Shown here: positions 7,732-18,725 of the stretch, in pieces
Layout of the letters: every line of letters begins with the position of its first letter
Numbering within the stretch: position 1 is the stretch's first letter
Assembly (NCBI GenBank): GCA_964653655.1
Contig: CAZZHG010000004.1
Location: 1-64,000 of the forward strand
Reading direction: 5' to 3'
Length of the DNA stretch: 64,000 nt
From: CAZZHG01 sp964653655
GTDB lineage: Bacteria; Bdellovibrionota; FAC87; UBA2466
Notes under the pieces: model-generated
Told to the model about the DNA's origin: nothing
What the model saw: the letters and a program-made list of their open reading frames with translations, nothing else
The model's database searches: none
Position numbers and translations under genes: made by a program

Positions 7732-9836
7732 ATCTCTTCCGTTAGAGCGGTTCCTTCATAATCCCGGCTCGCCATTTCCTGGAAGCGTACCTGCGCTCGG
7801 ATGGCGTCCGTTCCGAAGCTCTTCACCCGGCGCTTCCATGTGCCCTGAGGGGTGAGCTCCATCGCCCGCACGTTGTCGGCGAGATAAAGCGGGATGATGG
7901 TATCCCGCAGGAAGGCGAAGATGCGCGGATCTAGAACCGGGAACGCGATCTCGAGACGCGAAAAAAAGTTTCTCGGCATCCAGTCGGCGCTGGAGAGGTA
8001 CATGCGCTTCTGCTGCTCGAAGTAATACATGCGGCTGTGCTCGAGAAAGCGATCCACCACGCTGATGACCTTGATGTTCTTGCTGAGCCCCGGGATGCCG
8101 GGAATGAGCGAACAGGCGCCGCGTACGATGAGCTCCACTTTCACTCCCGCCTGGGAAGCGTTGTAGAGAGCTTCCACCACGGTCTGATCCACGAGCGCGT
8201 TCACTTTCGCGACGATGCGGCCCTTCTTGCCGGCCTTCGCCGCTTCCGTCTCCAGGTAAATGTGATCGAGCAGGCGTAGATGGAGCGCCGAAGGAGCGGT
8301 CACGAGCGTGGAGAACTTCTTCGGTGTCTGTCTCTGGTAGACGCTGTCGAAAAAGTGGCGGGCGTCCTTGCCGATGTCCGCATTCGAAGTGAGGATCGCA
8401 AGGTCGGTATAGGCGCGGGCGGTGGAGGCGTTGTAGTTGCCCGTCGACAGATGGGTATACGGTACCTCCTTGTCGCCTTCCTTTCGGGTGAGGAGCGTGA
8501 TTTTCGCGTGGAGCTTCAGGTCCCCTAGCCCGAATCCCACTTCCACGCCCGCGCGCTTCAGCTCGTCGGCTAGGCTCAGGTTATTGAGCTCGTCGAAGCG
8601 CGCGCGAAGCTCGATCAGCACCCTCACCCGCTTGCGTTTCGCGGCGGCTTTCAGAATGTCCACCATCTTGGAACCGGCATCCGTCCGGTAGATGGTTTGC
8701 TCGATGCAGGTGACGCCCTCGTCCTCGCAGGCGGCGATCATCCACTCGGCAAAAGCTTCGAAGGAATCGTACGGATGGTGAAGCAGATAGTCGCGCTTCT
8801 TCAAAAGTTCGAAGGCATTCTTTCCTTCCCGGAGCGGCTTGGGCACCCGGCTGGTCATGGCCGGATAGTTCAGCTCCGGACGGTCGCCGATTTCGGGAGG
8901 GGTGTCCTTCACCACCTTCCACAGGCCGTGAAGGAGAAGGCTGCCCGCCGAGGGGAAAAGCTGCTGGGAGCGGATCTTGAGAGCCTTCATGGCTTTCGCG
9001 TGGAAGTCCTCGGTCAGGTTTCCCCGGTACTGAAGCCGCACCGGAGCGCCCCGGTCCCGGGCCCGCACTCCGCTCATGACGACCGTCGGAATCGACGCCG
9101 GATCCTCGGCTTCGGCGATATCGACGGTAAAATCGCAGTCCCGGGTCATGCGCACGGCGCTGCACTCGGTGTCCAGATGAAAGGCGCCGGGGGCGAACGC
9201 CATGATCAAGTCGTCGGAAAAGAACCAGGCGATGTCCTTTTCCCGGCGGACCGAGATGACCGGGGGCATGGCCTTCGGAACCGGAACCCAGTAGCCGGAG
9301 GGAAAGTAGATTCCCATCTGCCCGTTCTCGAGACTGGCGAGGTAGCTGTAGTGAAACTTCTGAGGCGGCGGCAAAGTCGCGAATATATTTTCCAGGAAAA
9401 CTTTTTCCGCCATCTCTTTGTAGCGGGGCTGCTCCTCTACTTTGCGTACGATGTGGACCCCGTAGACCTCTAGCTCGGGAGTGACGGCATCGAGCGCTTC
9501 CGCCTGGCGCGCGCCGAACTCCGCGATGTTTTCGAGAAGCGTGGAATGAATCTCAATCTTGCGCTCCATCGCCTGGTTGCGGGGCTTACCCGTGTACTTT
9601 CCCACTTCCCGGTTGAGGGAAGCGAACCGGATCATGAAAAACTCGTCTAGGTTCGTCGCCGAAATCGCGATGAACTTCGCCCGCTCGAGAAGCGGATGTC
9701 CCGTCGAAGCCCGCGTGTTCGCCAGCACTCTCTCGTTGAACTGGAGCCAGCTCAGATCGCGGTGGATGAACGGCAGATTGGGCCCGCTCAGCAACGAAGG
9801 CAGCGTCGGCAGATGTATGCGCTTGGCGACGGTCAT
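7728..9836 (-). CDS. ppk1: Polyphosphate kinase 1
   Basis: This enzyme reversibly polymerises the ATP gamma-phosphate into inorganic polyphosphate. The 702 residues match the usual PPK1 length. The N domain opens with FIHRDLSWLQFNERVL. The middle contains ISATNLDEFFMIRFASL. The phosphorylated His lies in KLHAKITLL (about residue 441), followed by HLSTGNYNASTARAYTD. The second key His is in LEHSRMYYF (about 598), followed by YLSSADWMPRNFFSRLE. All hallmark regions are intact. The upstream metallophosphoesterase-like gene lies 20 bp away on the same strand, a sensible neighbour in phosphate metabolism. Confidence 0.97.
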   Translation of the reverse strand: MTVAKRIHLPTLPSLLSGPNLPFIHRDLSWLQFNERVLANTRASTGHPLLERAKFIAISATNLDEFFMIRFASLNREVGKYTGKPRNQAMERKIEIHSTLLENIAEFGARQAEALDAVTPELEVYGVHIVRKVEEQPRYKEMAEKVFLENIFATLPPPQKFHYSYLASLENGQMGIYFPSGYWVPVPKAMPPVISVRREKDIAWFFSDDLIMAFAPGAFHLDTECSAVRMTRDCDFTVDIAEAEDPASIPTVVMSGVRARDRGAPVRLQYRGNLTEDFHAKAMKALKIRSQQLFPSAGSLLLHGLWKVVKDTPPEIGDRPELNYPAMTSRVPKPLREGKNAFELLKKRDYLLHHPYDSFEAFAEWMIAACEDEGVTCIEQTIYRTDAGSKMVDILKAAAKRKRVRVLIELRARFDELNNLSLADELKRAGVEVGFGLGDLKLHAKITLLTRKEGDKEVPYTHLSTGNYNASTARAYTDLAILTSNADIGKDARHFFDSVYQRQTPKKFSTLVTAPSALHLRLLDHIYLETEAAKAGKKGRIVAKVNALVDQTVVEALYNASQAGVKVELIVRGACSLIPGIPGLSKNIKVISVVDRFLEHSRMYYFEQQKRMYLSSADWMPRNFFSRLEIAFPVLDPRIFAFLRDTIIPLYLADNVRAMELTPQGTWKRRVKSFGTDAIRAQVRFQEMASRDYEGTALTEEI

Positions 9837-9856
9837 AAAGTCAGCGTTTTACCCTC

Positions 9857-10975
9857 TCAGCCTCCGAACCAATCATTAAGAAACTGTAAAAGTCTCTTCC
9901 ACCAGCCGCCCGCTCCCCGCCGGCCCTCTTCGAGCACCTGGAGCTCCCGCTCGGAAGCCCCCCGATCCCGGTGCTTTTGCTTCGCCCGGACGACTTCCAG
10001 CTCTCCTCCTACGATTTCGAGAGCCGCAAGCTCCCCGGACCGCTCGTCGGAAAGGCGAGTGTCGATCATGACGACTTTGCTCCCGTAGTAGGGATGCTCC
10101 AATAAAATCTTCGAGTCCGGAGTCGGGGCGTGCCCCAGCACGAGCCGTTTTGCACCGGTTCGCTCCAATGCTTCCTCCACTACTTCGCGCCGAGGTGCTC
10201 CCCGCGGGCGCTTCGAGTCTCGCTCATCCCGCGCCTTGAAGGTGCGGTTCCAAAGGGGCCCGACGGATTTTCCGCCGAAGCGTTTCATGCCGGGCGCGCC
10301 GCTAGCCCAAATCGTGTCTTCCGGCGGCCGCGGTCCCGCTCCCTGCCAGTGTCGGATCCACGCCCTCACCGTCGCGTTCACCCGGCCGGGCTCGTTGTCG
10401 ACGAGCCAGCTCTCTACTCCGGCGTGCGCGAACAAAGTCTTTCCGACGCGGACGATGGCGTTTCTCGTTCTCAGCCAGCGCGCGTACTCGCTCTCGCCTC
10501 GAAAAGCCTGCTTCGCGCTCGCTTTCGCCGCGCCGGCGATCGGGAACTTGCGGTAGAGCCTTCGCTCGGCGCCGGTCATTTTCGAAACATCGCCCCAAGC
10601 CGGTAGCACGTCGTGGTTTCCCAATAGAGAAATCACTTTGCCTCCGCTTTTCGGCGCCTCGCGCTCGAGTCTGCGCACCCATTCCACCACGAGGCGGGAA
10701 TCCCGGTGGCCACCGACCAGATCGCCGAGCAAAACGAGCCAGGCCTCTCCCCCCCGCCAAGTGCCGCCGTCGTCGGTGAGTTTCGCCGAGCGAAGAATGG
10801 CGTCGAGCCCTTGGAGATCGCCTTGAACGTCGCCCACCGCGACCACCCTTCCGTCGAAACCGGAAAAGTTCCAGGCAATGCCGTCCTCTGCCACGACGGG
10901 ATACGCGGAGAGATCCGGAGCAACATTCCAACCTGCGGCCCTGGCGAGGGCATGCCAAAGAGATGTGAAATTCAC
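9857..10975 (-). CDS. Calcineurin-like metallophosphoesterase with altered metal motifs
   Basis: The product is 372 residues and fits the Shewanella-like phosphatase (PPP) group. Motif I reads VAVGDVQGDL, with Gln where the family has His (GDxHG). Motif II reads LLGDLVGGHRDS in place of GDxxDRG. Motif III (LLGNHDV), FAHAGV and VLGHAPTPD are all in order. Most metal ligands are retained, but one ligand and the DRG segment are changed, so the activity may be altered. No signal peptide is seen, so it should be cytoplasmic. It is upstream of ppk1 on the same strand. Confidence 0.85.
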   Translation of the reverse strand: MNFTSLWHALARAAGWNVAPDLSAYPVVAEDGIAWNFSGFDGRVVAVGDVQGDLQGLDAILRSAKLTDDGGTWRGGEAWLVLLGDLVGGHRDSRLVVEWVRRLEREAPKSGGKVISLLGNHDVLPAWGDVSKMTGAERRLYRKFPIAGAAKASAKQAFRGESEYARWLRTRNAIVRVGKTLFAHAGVESWLVDNEPGRVNATVRAWIRHWQGAGPRPPEDTIWASGAPGMKRFGGKSVGPLWNRTFKARDERDSKRPRGAPRREVVEEALERTGAKRLVLGHAPTPDSKILLEHPYYGSKVVMIDTRLSDERSGELAALEIVGGELEVVRAKQKHRDRGASERELQVLEEGRRGAGGWWKRLLQFLNDWFGG

Positions 10976-11103
10976 GGCAGCCTCCCATTATAGGCTGTCC
11001 CGAGCAGGTCCGTGATACGCAACACGCCTATTAGGGCCTGGAATTATTAAGAAATGGTAAAGCTTCTTGACCGCCGCATCGCGCATCGGCGAAGGGTATA
11101 CCC

Positions 11104-11760
11104 GTGAATTGGTCCACCACCATCCTTAGAGACATTCCGTTCGGCGATCTGGAGGCCCGCCAGCAGGCGGTCCGCGACGCCATTCGCCAAGATCCGGACG
11201 CGGGAGTCTTTCTGGTTTCGGAGCCGAAAGCGACTTACACGGCCGGACGGGCCGCCGATCCGCGGGGCCTTCTTTGGAGCCCGGAAGCCGCTGAAGCCCG
11301 CGGCGTCTCGTTGTTTCAGGTGAGCCGGGGCGGCCAATGGACGTTTCACGGTCCCGGCCAAATCGTGGTCTACCCGCTCGTTTCCCTCAAATCCCTCGGT
11401 TATCCAAGCAAGGGAGTCCGGCGATTCCTGGGCGAGCTGCGGGCCGGTGTCGTGGACTTCCTGGCGGAGAGCGGTCTATCCGCGGACACGGAAGATTCGG
11501 CGCGGCCGTTCGGAGTTTATTGCGGAGGGGCGAAGCTCGTCTCCTTCGGAATAGCCGTCGAGCGCGGAGTAAGCGCCCACGGACTCGCCTTGTACCTGAA
11601 AGATCAGAACCCGAGCTTTCAGGGCATCCACCCTTGCGGAGTTCCGGGGGAACGGCTGACTTCACTCGAAAGCCTCGGAGTCCTTCTGGATTGGGACGCG
11701 GCAGCAAACCGCCTCGTCTCCTGCCTAAAAAACCGTTTTTCCGCTCCGAAAACCTGTTAG
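11104..11760 (+). CDS. lipB: Octanoyltransferase (lipoyl pathway)
   Basis: LipB moves octanoate from acyl carrier protein to the lipoyl domains of 2-oxoacid dehydrogenases and GcvH. The 218-residue product has the signature RGGQWTFHGPGQIVVYPLV at residues 75-93, the acyl-site Lys in CGGAKLVSFGI (K144), and the catalytic Cys in IHPCGVPG (C178). The start is GTG at 11104. The thioredoxin-like gene begins 23 bp downstream. No lipA is seen in the window. Confidence 0.95.
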   Translation: MNWSTTILRDIPFGDLEARQQAVRDAIRQDPDAGVFLVSEPKATYTAGRAADPRGLLWSPEAAEARGVSLFQVSRGGQWTFHGPGQIVVYPLVSLKSLGYPSKGVRRFLGELRAGVVDFLAESGLSADTEDSARPFGVYCGGAKLVSFGIAVERGVSAHGLALYLKDQNPSFQGIHPCGVPGERLTSLESLGVLLDWDAAANRLVSCLKNRFSAPKTC

Positions 11761-11783
11761 TTTGCCCTTCTGGGGGTAGCTTC

Positions 11784-12827
11784 ATGCGCAAAAGTCTCAC
11801 CGGGTATCTTACGGTTCTCTTCGCCGGACTTACTTTGGGCATTCTGGTTTCGATGGCCTACTACAGCGGAAAGGCCGCGACGGAAAAAGTCGCCGATCCC
11901 GTAGTCGCCGAGCTCGAAGGCAAATCGATTCCCGCCTCCACCGCTTTCAAGGAAAACAAGCGCCGCATTTTCGAGCTGGAAGAAGCGCTCTTCAAGGTGA
12001 AGCGCCAATCTCTCGACGATTACCTAGAGAACGAGCTGCTCGCGGAAGAGAGCAAGAAAAAGAACATTCCGGTCGACCGCCTCATCATGAACGAGGTCGG
12101 CACTGAAGCCGGACCCGTGAGCGACAAGGAAGTCGAAGCGTTTCTCGCTGAAAAAGGAATTCCCGCCGAGACACCCGAGAAGAAGAGCGAAGTGAAAGAG
12201 TACCTGAAGTACCGCAAGGCGATGGAAAAGCGCCAAGGGTACCTCGCCGCCCTCAAAGACAAAGCCGGCGTGAAAGTTTATCTCGAGGCTCCCGCCGCTC
12301 CCCGCGTGAAAGTGGACGTGGACGGCTACCCGAGCTGGGGAAGCAACTCGGCGCCGGTGACTCTCGTGGAGTTCGCCGACTACGAGTGCCCCTTCTGCCA
12401 ACGCTCGGTCGCGACGCTGAATCGGCTGAAGGAAGCGTACGGCCCCGACAAGCTTCGTATCGTGTTCCGCGATTTGCCGATCGATACGCACGAGCGAGCG
12501 CGTCCCGCCGCCCTTGCCGCTCACTGCGCGAACGACCAGGGGAAATTCTGGGAGTACCACAAGGTGCTGTTCGAAAATCAGGCGAACCTGCAGGACAAGG
12601 ATCTCGCGGCGTACGCCGAGAAGACCGGCCTCGATAAGGACGCTTTCGCGTCTTGCGTGGAAGCGAAAAAGTTTCAGGGAGTCGTCGACAAGAGCCGGCG
12701 CGAGGCCGACGCTCTGGGCTTTGATTCCACACCGACGTTCGTGCTGAACGGAATCGTCGTGCCGGGCAATCAGCCCTTCGAAGTGCTGAAGGAAAAGATC
12801 GACGCCCTTCTCAAGCAGAACACTTAA
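11784..12827 (+). CDS. Membrane-anchored DsbA-like thiol oxidoreductase
   Basis: The start ATG at 11784 follows a GGGGG stretch; an open frame continues upstream over lipB, but the signal-anchor fits only this start. The 347-residue product has an N-terminal membrane anchor (about 8-26), then a helical region (about 40-165) resembling the N-terminal part of SurA/PPIC-type proteins. A DsbA-like thioredoxin domain follows, with active site C202-P-F-C205 in DYECPFCQRS and cis-Pro in STPTFVLNG. It should act in the periplasm on disulfides. The stop overlaps the convergent gene by 4 bp. Confidence 0.9.
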   Translation: MRKSLTGYLTVLFAGLTLGILVSMAYYSGKAATEKVADPVVAELEGKSIPASTAFKENKRRIFELEEALFKVKRQSLDDYLENELLAEESKKKNIPVDRLIMNEVGTEAGPVSDKEVEAFLAEKGIPAETPEKKSEVKEYLKYRKAMEKRQGYLAALKDKAGVKVYLEAPAAPRVKVDVDGYPSWGSNSAPVTLVEFADYECPFCQRSVATLNRLKEAYGPDKLRIVFRDLPIDTHERARPAALAAHCANDQGKFWEYHKVLFENQANLQDKDLAAYAEKTGLDKDAFASCVEAKKFQGVVDKSRREADALGFDSTPTFVLNGIVVPGNQPFEVLKEKIDALLKQNT

Positions 12828-14287
12828 GAGACCACGTCTCTCCAGAACGGCAGAGCGATTCGGCGGGCGGGCTTGCCCCGGCGTCCGATACGCGTGAAGG
12901 CGCCCCTATGCCACCGCAACACCACGGCGTCTTCCGGCGCGGGCCGACGCGCTTCCCGGCGGCCAATGACTTTCAGTCTGGGGGAATCGCCGCCCGTGTA
13001 GCGGAAGATCTGTCGGGAGGTGAGATTGAGCGACCAGCCTAGAACGGCGGCTTCCTTGAACTCCGGGGTTCCCTCGGGGAAATCGAGAAGGATACGCTCC
13101 TGCCCCTTCAAATCCGCCGTTTGCTCGGCGAAGGAGCGCCACAGGTTCTGCTGGCTCTTCCATGATCCGGCGTAGTCGGCTTGCACGCGCTGACCGAAAG
13201 CGACCCATCCCGAGAAAATCCACGCGTACAAAAATCCCGTTACCCACGCCCCGCGCGGAAACCGCAGAAGCTGGGCGCCGACAGCCACGAACAGCAAGCT
13301 AAGGCCCAGGCCCGCCGGGCTGTGAATGCGGGAAGCCCTCCCGTGAATCTTGGAGGGATCGTTCAGCAAATCGAAACAGTACGCGACCGCGACGAGAAAG
13401 AGCGCGAGCAACAGAAGCTTCCGGCGGGAAATCTCCGGCAGGTCTTTTCGAAACGCCAGCAGGAGCCCCGCGAACAGGACGAACAGGATCAGACGGCGGC
13501 CGTCCGAGGAGGCGGCGGCTTCCGCCCAGGCCCGAAGGGCGGACTTGGGCCCCTCGTTCAGATTGAGCGCCACTTTCGCCGCGGCGGTAGCCACGGTGAC
13601 GTCGGCGGCCCGAGGCTCTTTGAATTGAAGGCGTACGGCGAAAGCGATTAGAAGAACGAGTGCAATGGCGGTTCCCTGGCGAAGCACCTCGTGCCGACGG
13701 TTCGAAGTTTCGACGAGAAAGGCGGCCGCCCAAAAGAGCCCGATGAGCGGCTCGTAGACGAGAAAGGCGAGAATCGCGAAAACCCAAGCCAGCGCGGTTC
13801 GTTTGGAGAGGTGTGCGTGAAGCGCTATCCAAAGGAAAACAAATCCGGTTTGAAAGCCGAAGGCATGGCAGAGAAAGGCGCGCGACGTATCGGCCGGCCC
13901 CAAGGCGAAGGCGAGTGCGCCGGCGAGAGACAGAAATCGGCCAAGCTGGATTCTGCGAAAAAGCGCGTAAGCGAGAAAGCTACTCATCGTGAGAATGAGA
14001 AAGGCGAGCGCGTAAGCGGCGGACTTGCCGCCCAACATTCCGGAGATCCGCGCGAGCACCGGCATCAAGACGTAGCAAAGTGGTTTGCCCTGGCGGAAGC
14101 GAAGCACATCGGTCGTTACCTGATTCGAAACCGAGGACCAGCTGCCGTAGAGATGGGGCGTAATGGTGGAGTAGTCGTCTTCGTAAAACCCGAACTCGGT
14201 GCTCCTCGAAAACCACGCGAGCCACAGGGCGAGCGCGATCGCCGTCAGGGCGACCCAATCCGGAAGAAGAAGGCGAAGGCGAGGCAT
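12824..14287 (-). CDS. Polytopic membrane protein, possible GT-C-type glycosyltransferase
   Basis: The product is 487 residues from ATG 14287, two bases after the upstream stop; an in-frame GTG at 14332 is a less likely alternative. About ten hydrophobic segments are followed by a soluble C-terminal tail of about 120 residues. An acidic FGFYEDDYSTI lies in the first periplasmic loop, a position where lipid-linked GT-C enzymes carry their catalytic acid. Topology and the EDD motif suggest such an enzyme, but I cannot name the family. It resembles in style the large membrane protein at 52072-53697. It is coupled to the HAD-like gene. Confidence 0.75.
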   Translation of the reverse strand: MPRLRLLLPDWVALTAIALALWLAWFSRSTEFGFYEDDYSTITPHLYGSWSSVSNQVTTDVLRFRQGKPLCYVLMPVLARISGMLGGKSAAYALAFLILTMSSFLAYALFRRIQLGRFLSLAGALAFALGPADTSRAFLCHAFGFQTGFVFLWIALHAHLSKRTALAWVFAILAFLVYEPLIGLFWAAAFLVETSNRRHEVLRQGTAIALVLLIAFAVRLQFKEPRAADVTVATAAAKVALNLNEGPKSALRAWAEAAASSDGRRLILFVLFAGLLLAFRKDLPEISRRKLLLLALFLVAVAYCFDLLNDPSKIHGRASRIHSPAGLGLSLLFVAVGAQLLRFPRGAWVTGFLYAWIFSGWVAFGQRVQADYAGSWKSQQNLWRSFAEQTADLKGQERILLDFPEGTPEFKEAAVLGWSLNLTSRQIFRYTGGDSPRLKVIGRREARRPAPEDAVVLRWHRGAFTRIGRRGKPARRIALPFWRDVVS

Positions 14288-14289
14288 CG

Positions 14290-15297
14290 TTATTGTTGTT
14301 GCTTGGCGATCTCGGCGTACTTGAGCCGGCACTCGAAGCTCTTGAAATGGATCCGGAACAATTTGAAATCCGGATTGACCGCTCTCATGAGCCGGTACCC
14401 GGCCAGCAAAGTCTTGAAATTCTCCGCGCTCGGACCCTCGCCCCGAAATCCGTGCTTGGCGCCACTTTCGTCCATGGCCGCCACGGCGCTGCCGTCTCCG
14501 GCCTTGTCGATGGCACGCTTTATCAAACCGAGCGCGAAAACCAGGCGATTTCTCTGCGCCAGCTCGCCCTCGATGCCGTCGAGGTAAGGCTTCTTATCTT
14601 GAATTTCCGAGTCGACGTACTCGTTGAAATCCCGAACCGTTTCTCCCCAGGGCATCCGGATGAAATTTTTCTCTTCTCCCCGCAATACGTAGCCCCAACC
14701 ATCATCCAGAAAAAAGGTTCTGGAAATGTCGGGACCGAAATGGGCGGCGAGATCCTTTTTCAAATTCCCCCAATACCTTCCGTCCTCGGGCTGCAATTTT
14801 TCCCCAAGCTCCGGGTCGGCGTCCAATTTGGCGGCCAGCTCGTGGAATCCGTACTGACTGGCAGCGTACTCGTTGGTCGGGACCGTACTGTCCCGATACA
14901 AAACCTTTCCTCCGGTTTCGCGGATCAGATCCATCGCGGTCCTTCCGTCCGGCAGAATGGTCTGATTCAGAACCGGATCCACGCCCCCGGGCATGCCCGA
15001 GCTGTAAACACTGACGTGAGCACCCATGTTCTTTGCCGCAACGAGAAATTCGGCGAGTCCGTAACTCAAATGCTGTTTCTTTTCACCCCCGCCGTAGTCG
15101 ACGAGCGGTGTATCCAGGGTACCAGGCTCGGCGAGCGAGGTATGGACTATCGTGTCATGGATATCGAGGACGATATTGAATGGAGCGGTCTCGCCGTGGA
15201 GCGGGCGAGCCAATGCCAAAAAAAGAAGAACGAGCGCAAGCGCTCCTCGATTCCACCCAAACCAACCCAAGGCCTTCACTCCTGAGAAAACGGACAC
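14290..15297 (-). CDS. Exported HAD/FCP-like protein with a substituted catalytic motif
   Basis: The product is up to 335 residues with an N-terminal hydrophobic signal (residues about 18-35, ending near PLHGETA). The motif FNIVLDIHDTIVHTSL aligns with the FCP/NIF phosphatase motif DLDETLVHS. The nucleophile D45 is kept, but the second Asp is H47. HVSVYSSGMPG and TFFLDDGWGYV fit motifs II and III of the HAD fold. The start is uncertain: GTG 15297 lacks a ribosome-binding site, whereas a TTG nine codons on has AGGAG 8 bases before it. It may act in the periplasm on an unknown substrate. The membrane protein gene follows after 2 bp. Confidence 0.7.
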   Translation of the reverse strand: MSVFSGVKALGWFGWNRGALALVLLFLALARPLHGETAPFNIVLDIHDTIVHTSLAEPGTLDTPLVDYGGGEKKQHLSYGLAEFLVAAKNMGAHVSVYSSGMPGGVDPVLNQTILPDGRTAMDLIRETGGKVLYRDSTVPTNEYAASQYGFHELAAKLDADPELGEKLQPEDGRYWGNLKKDLAAHFGPDISRTFFLDDGWGYVLRGEEKNFIRMPWGETVRDFNEYVDSEIQDKKPYLDGIEGELAQRNRLVFALGLIKRAIDKAGDGSAVAAMDESGAKHGFRGEGPSAENFKTLLAGYRLMRAVNPDFKLFRIHFKSFECRLKYAEIAKQQQ

Positions 15298-15416
15298 TTA
15301 CGGTAAAGCAACGTCCGTACCACCGGGGTGTCCTCGAGCCGAATACATGGAGTTACGTCGGGTTCCCGCAAGCGGAACTCTGAAGGGGTACGCCTACCCT
15401 TAAGGTAGAAAGTCAG

Positions 15417-15441
15417 AGCGTGGGCAGTTCTTCGGATTTGT
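15417..15441. repeat. 25-bp direct repeat, distal copy of the pyrG 3' end
   Basis: These 25 bases are identical to 16074-16098, the last coding bases of pyrG. Read on the minus strand they would still encode KSEELPTL followed by a stop (TGA instead of TAA). The two copies are 657 bp apart in direct orientation and frame a single gene, like the ends left by site-specific integration into the 3' end of a gene. Confidence 0.8.
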
Positions 15442-15443
15442 GG

Positions 15444-15481
15444 AAAAAAAAGGCGCGCTCCCTTCAAAACAGGAGCGCGCC
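15444..15481 (-). terminator. Rho-independent terminator of the small secreted-protein gene
   Basis: On the minus strand a perfect 10-bp stem (GGCGCGCTCC with GGAGCGCGCC, 10-base loop) is followed by eight T. It lies 18 bp after the stop of the gene at 15499-15912 and ends just before the distal pyrG-end repeat. Confidence 0.9.
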
Positions 15482-15498
15482 CGCAATCGCTTACTGAA

Positions 15499-15912
15499 TC
15501 AGCCGCAATGAACGGTAAACGCGCCCGAGTTCGGATCGCGCGTCATTCTGGCTTCCTTGCCGTTACCGATAGAACGCAAGTTCGTTCGAATCTGATAACG
15601 ATTCACGAATCCTTCGATCATGCCAGCGTCCCGCCAGACGCCCCAGACGATGCCGGGTTGATGACTGGGGGATTTGGCCTGGTAAAGCCAAAGCGAGGTC
15701 TTGCTTGAGCCGTGTTTATAACGAGTAATCGTATAGCTCTCGTCTTCGCCGCGCGAATAGACCACCCAGCCCGAACTGAGAATGCGAGCTCCCTGAATGC
15801 GAGCAACCGCTTTATTTCCACCATCCCGCGCGGTGAACGGAGCGCTAGGGCAGGCAAACGCCTGCGAAAAAACACCGAGAAAGGCCACGAGGGCCAGCAT
15901 CTTATTAATCAC
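15499..15912 (-). CDS. Small secreted protein in the pyrG-end duplication
   Basis: The product is 137 residues from GTG 15912, with GGGAG 8 bases upstream; the ATG four codons on is too far from it. The signal peptide ends at SQAFA, cleavage before CPSAPF; this Cys is not in a good lipobox. The mature protein is beta-rich with a final Cys (HCG), so a single disulfide is possible. I recognise no family. The gene, its terminator and its leader fill the space between the two 25-bp pyrG-end repeats, so it may be cargo of a small integrated element. Confidence 0.7.
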   Translation of the reverse strand: MINKMLALVAFLGVFSQAFACPSAPFTARDGGNKAVARIQGARILSSGWVVYSRGEDESYTITRYKHGSSKTSLWLYQAKSPSHQPGIVWGVWRDAGMIEGFVNRYQIRTNLRSIGNGKEARMTRDPNSGAFTVHCG

Positions 15913-16069
15913 TTTCTACTCCCTTAAAAGGCCCCGAAGGGCAGTCCGCAAAGGTCGTCCGATCCTATATTTCACAGGAGCACCGACCACAACAGAAAAT
16001 TGCCGCATGGCAGCATTAGGGAAGCAGCGTCTGGCAACATCTCGGCTCTGAGACGATAGAGGGAAAGGT

Positions 16070-17761
<1,692 letters not shown>

Positions 17762-17963
17762 GGACTCCCTTCAGCACTCTCGGATTGCGCCGCTATCCTA
17801 CCACCGAAGGAGGCACTTATCTTGTCGGGAAAACGTACTGAGCAGGCAGCAAGACACCGGGGACGGCTGGACATAATGTCCTAGATCTATAGTTCTTCGG
17901 TGGGAACCGGGTCAAGGCTTGGAGGGTCCTAGGGGGGCTAAAACAGCGAATATATTTGGCTGG

Positions 17964-18341
17964 TCAGAAGGCGCCGAGGCCCTTTTCCAGGCACAAATCG
18001 CGGATTCGGCGAAGCTCCCGCAGCGCCCGGTCCTGGGGGGACAGAAAGTCGACCGGAACGGCCTCGCCATGGATGGAATGGTAAATCTCGAAGGCCTCGA
18101 CCAGACCGTCGAAGTAGCGTTTGTCCGCGGCCGGGATCGCGGCCAGCAGCTCTTCGGAAGCGTTGTATCCGGTGACGAGAGAGATGGTGCTTGGGACGGC
18201 GGCACTCGCGTAGCCGAGGTCGGCGTACACCCGGCGGTGCATCGCTCGAACCCCCGCCAGGATCGTCCGGAGCAAATTCATTTCCTCCGCGTTGCGGGGG
18301 AACAAGGTGAGCAGCATTTGAGAAAGCGGATTGTCCGACAC
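17964..18341 (-). CDS. Small protein of unknown function
   Basis: The product is 125 residues from GTG 18341, with GGAGG about 6 bases upstream. It has no signal peptide and no membrane segment, and is predicted mostly helical (LSQMLLTLFPRNAEEMNLLRTILAGVRAMH, given here as a pattern from residue 6 to 35, shows the helical character). It is cytoplasmic and of unknown function. The gene is monocistronic and convergent with nothing nearby; pyrG lies beyond it in the same direction. Confidence 0.65.
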   Translation of the reverse strand: MSDNPLSQMLLTLFPRNAEEMNLLRTILAGVRAMHRRVYADLGYASAAVPSTISLVTGYNASEELLAAIPAADKRYFDGLVEAFEIYHSIHGEAVPVDFLSPQDRALRELRRIRDLCLEKGLGAF

Positions 18342-18725
18342 TTCGCCCTCCCTCGCGCGTAGAAGCGCGAATGGCGCAAATCATAAGATCGAATGTCAGG
18401 GGTGGCAATGAACTAGAGCCATCGCGGTCTTGGCTCGGCAACGTACAACGAGGCAGTCCTTAAACTTCGCGGACCGTCTAAGGGCCCAGGTCCGCGCATC
18501 TTTGAGGATCGCCTATGCCGCGATTCCAACCATTGTGACATAGGTTACAGGCCTGGTTCCAATGTAACGATTTAGACAGGCTAAGTGCCGCACAGCGTTA
18601 ACATTTGCCTTAAATTGATGATCTAACTCGTTGCATTGCCGTCAGAGAGGATTATATCCGCTTAAATTGCTGCACCGGGTAAGCCCACCGCGTTTGGGGT
18701 GAGTGGGAACTTGGGAATGGGGGTT
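18342..18725. promoter_or_regulatory. 384-bp divergent intergenic region with a hairpin
   Basis: This spacer should hold the promoters of the small minus-strand gene and of the large exported-protein gene. I see one clear structure, an 8-bp perfect stem (CGCGGACC at 18468-18475 with GGTCCGCG at 18489-18496). The right half is AT-richer with several TTG/TAA-containing stretches, but no promoter I would assign with confidence. No coding frame is convincing here. Confidence 0.4.

Noticed and set aside
9870..11060. Similar ATTAAGAAA-containing stretches near 9874 and 11046
   Set aside because: The match is short and AT-rich, and one copy is inside a coding sequence; it does not exceed what chance could give.
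11337..11783. Upstream extension of the DsbA-like frame over lipB
   Set aside because: Arg-rich shadow sequence; the membrane anchor and ribosome-binding site support ATG 11784.
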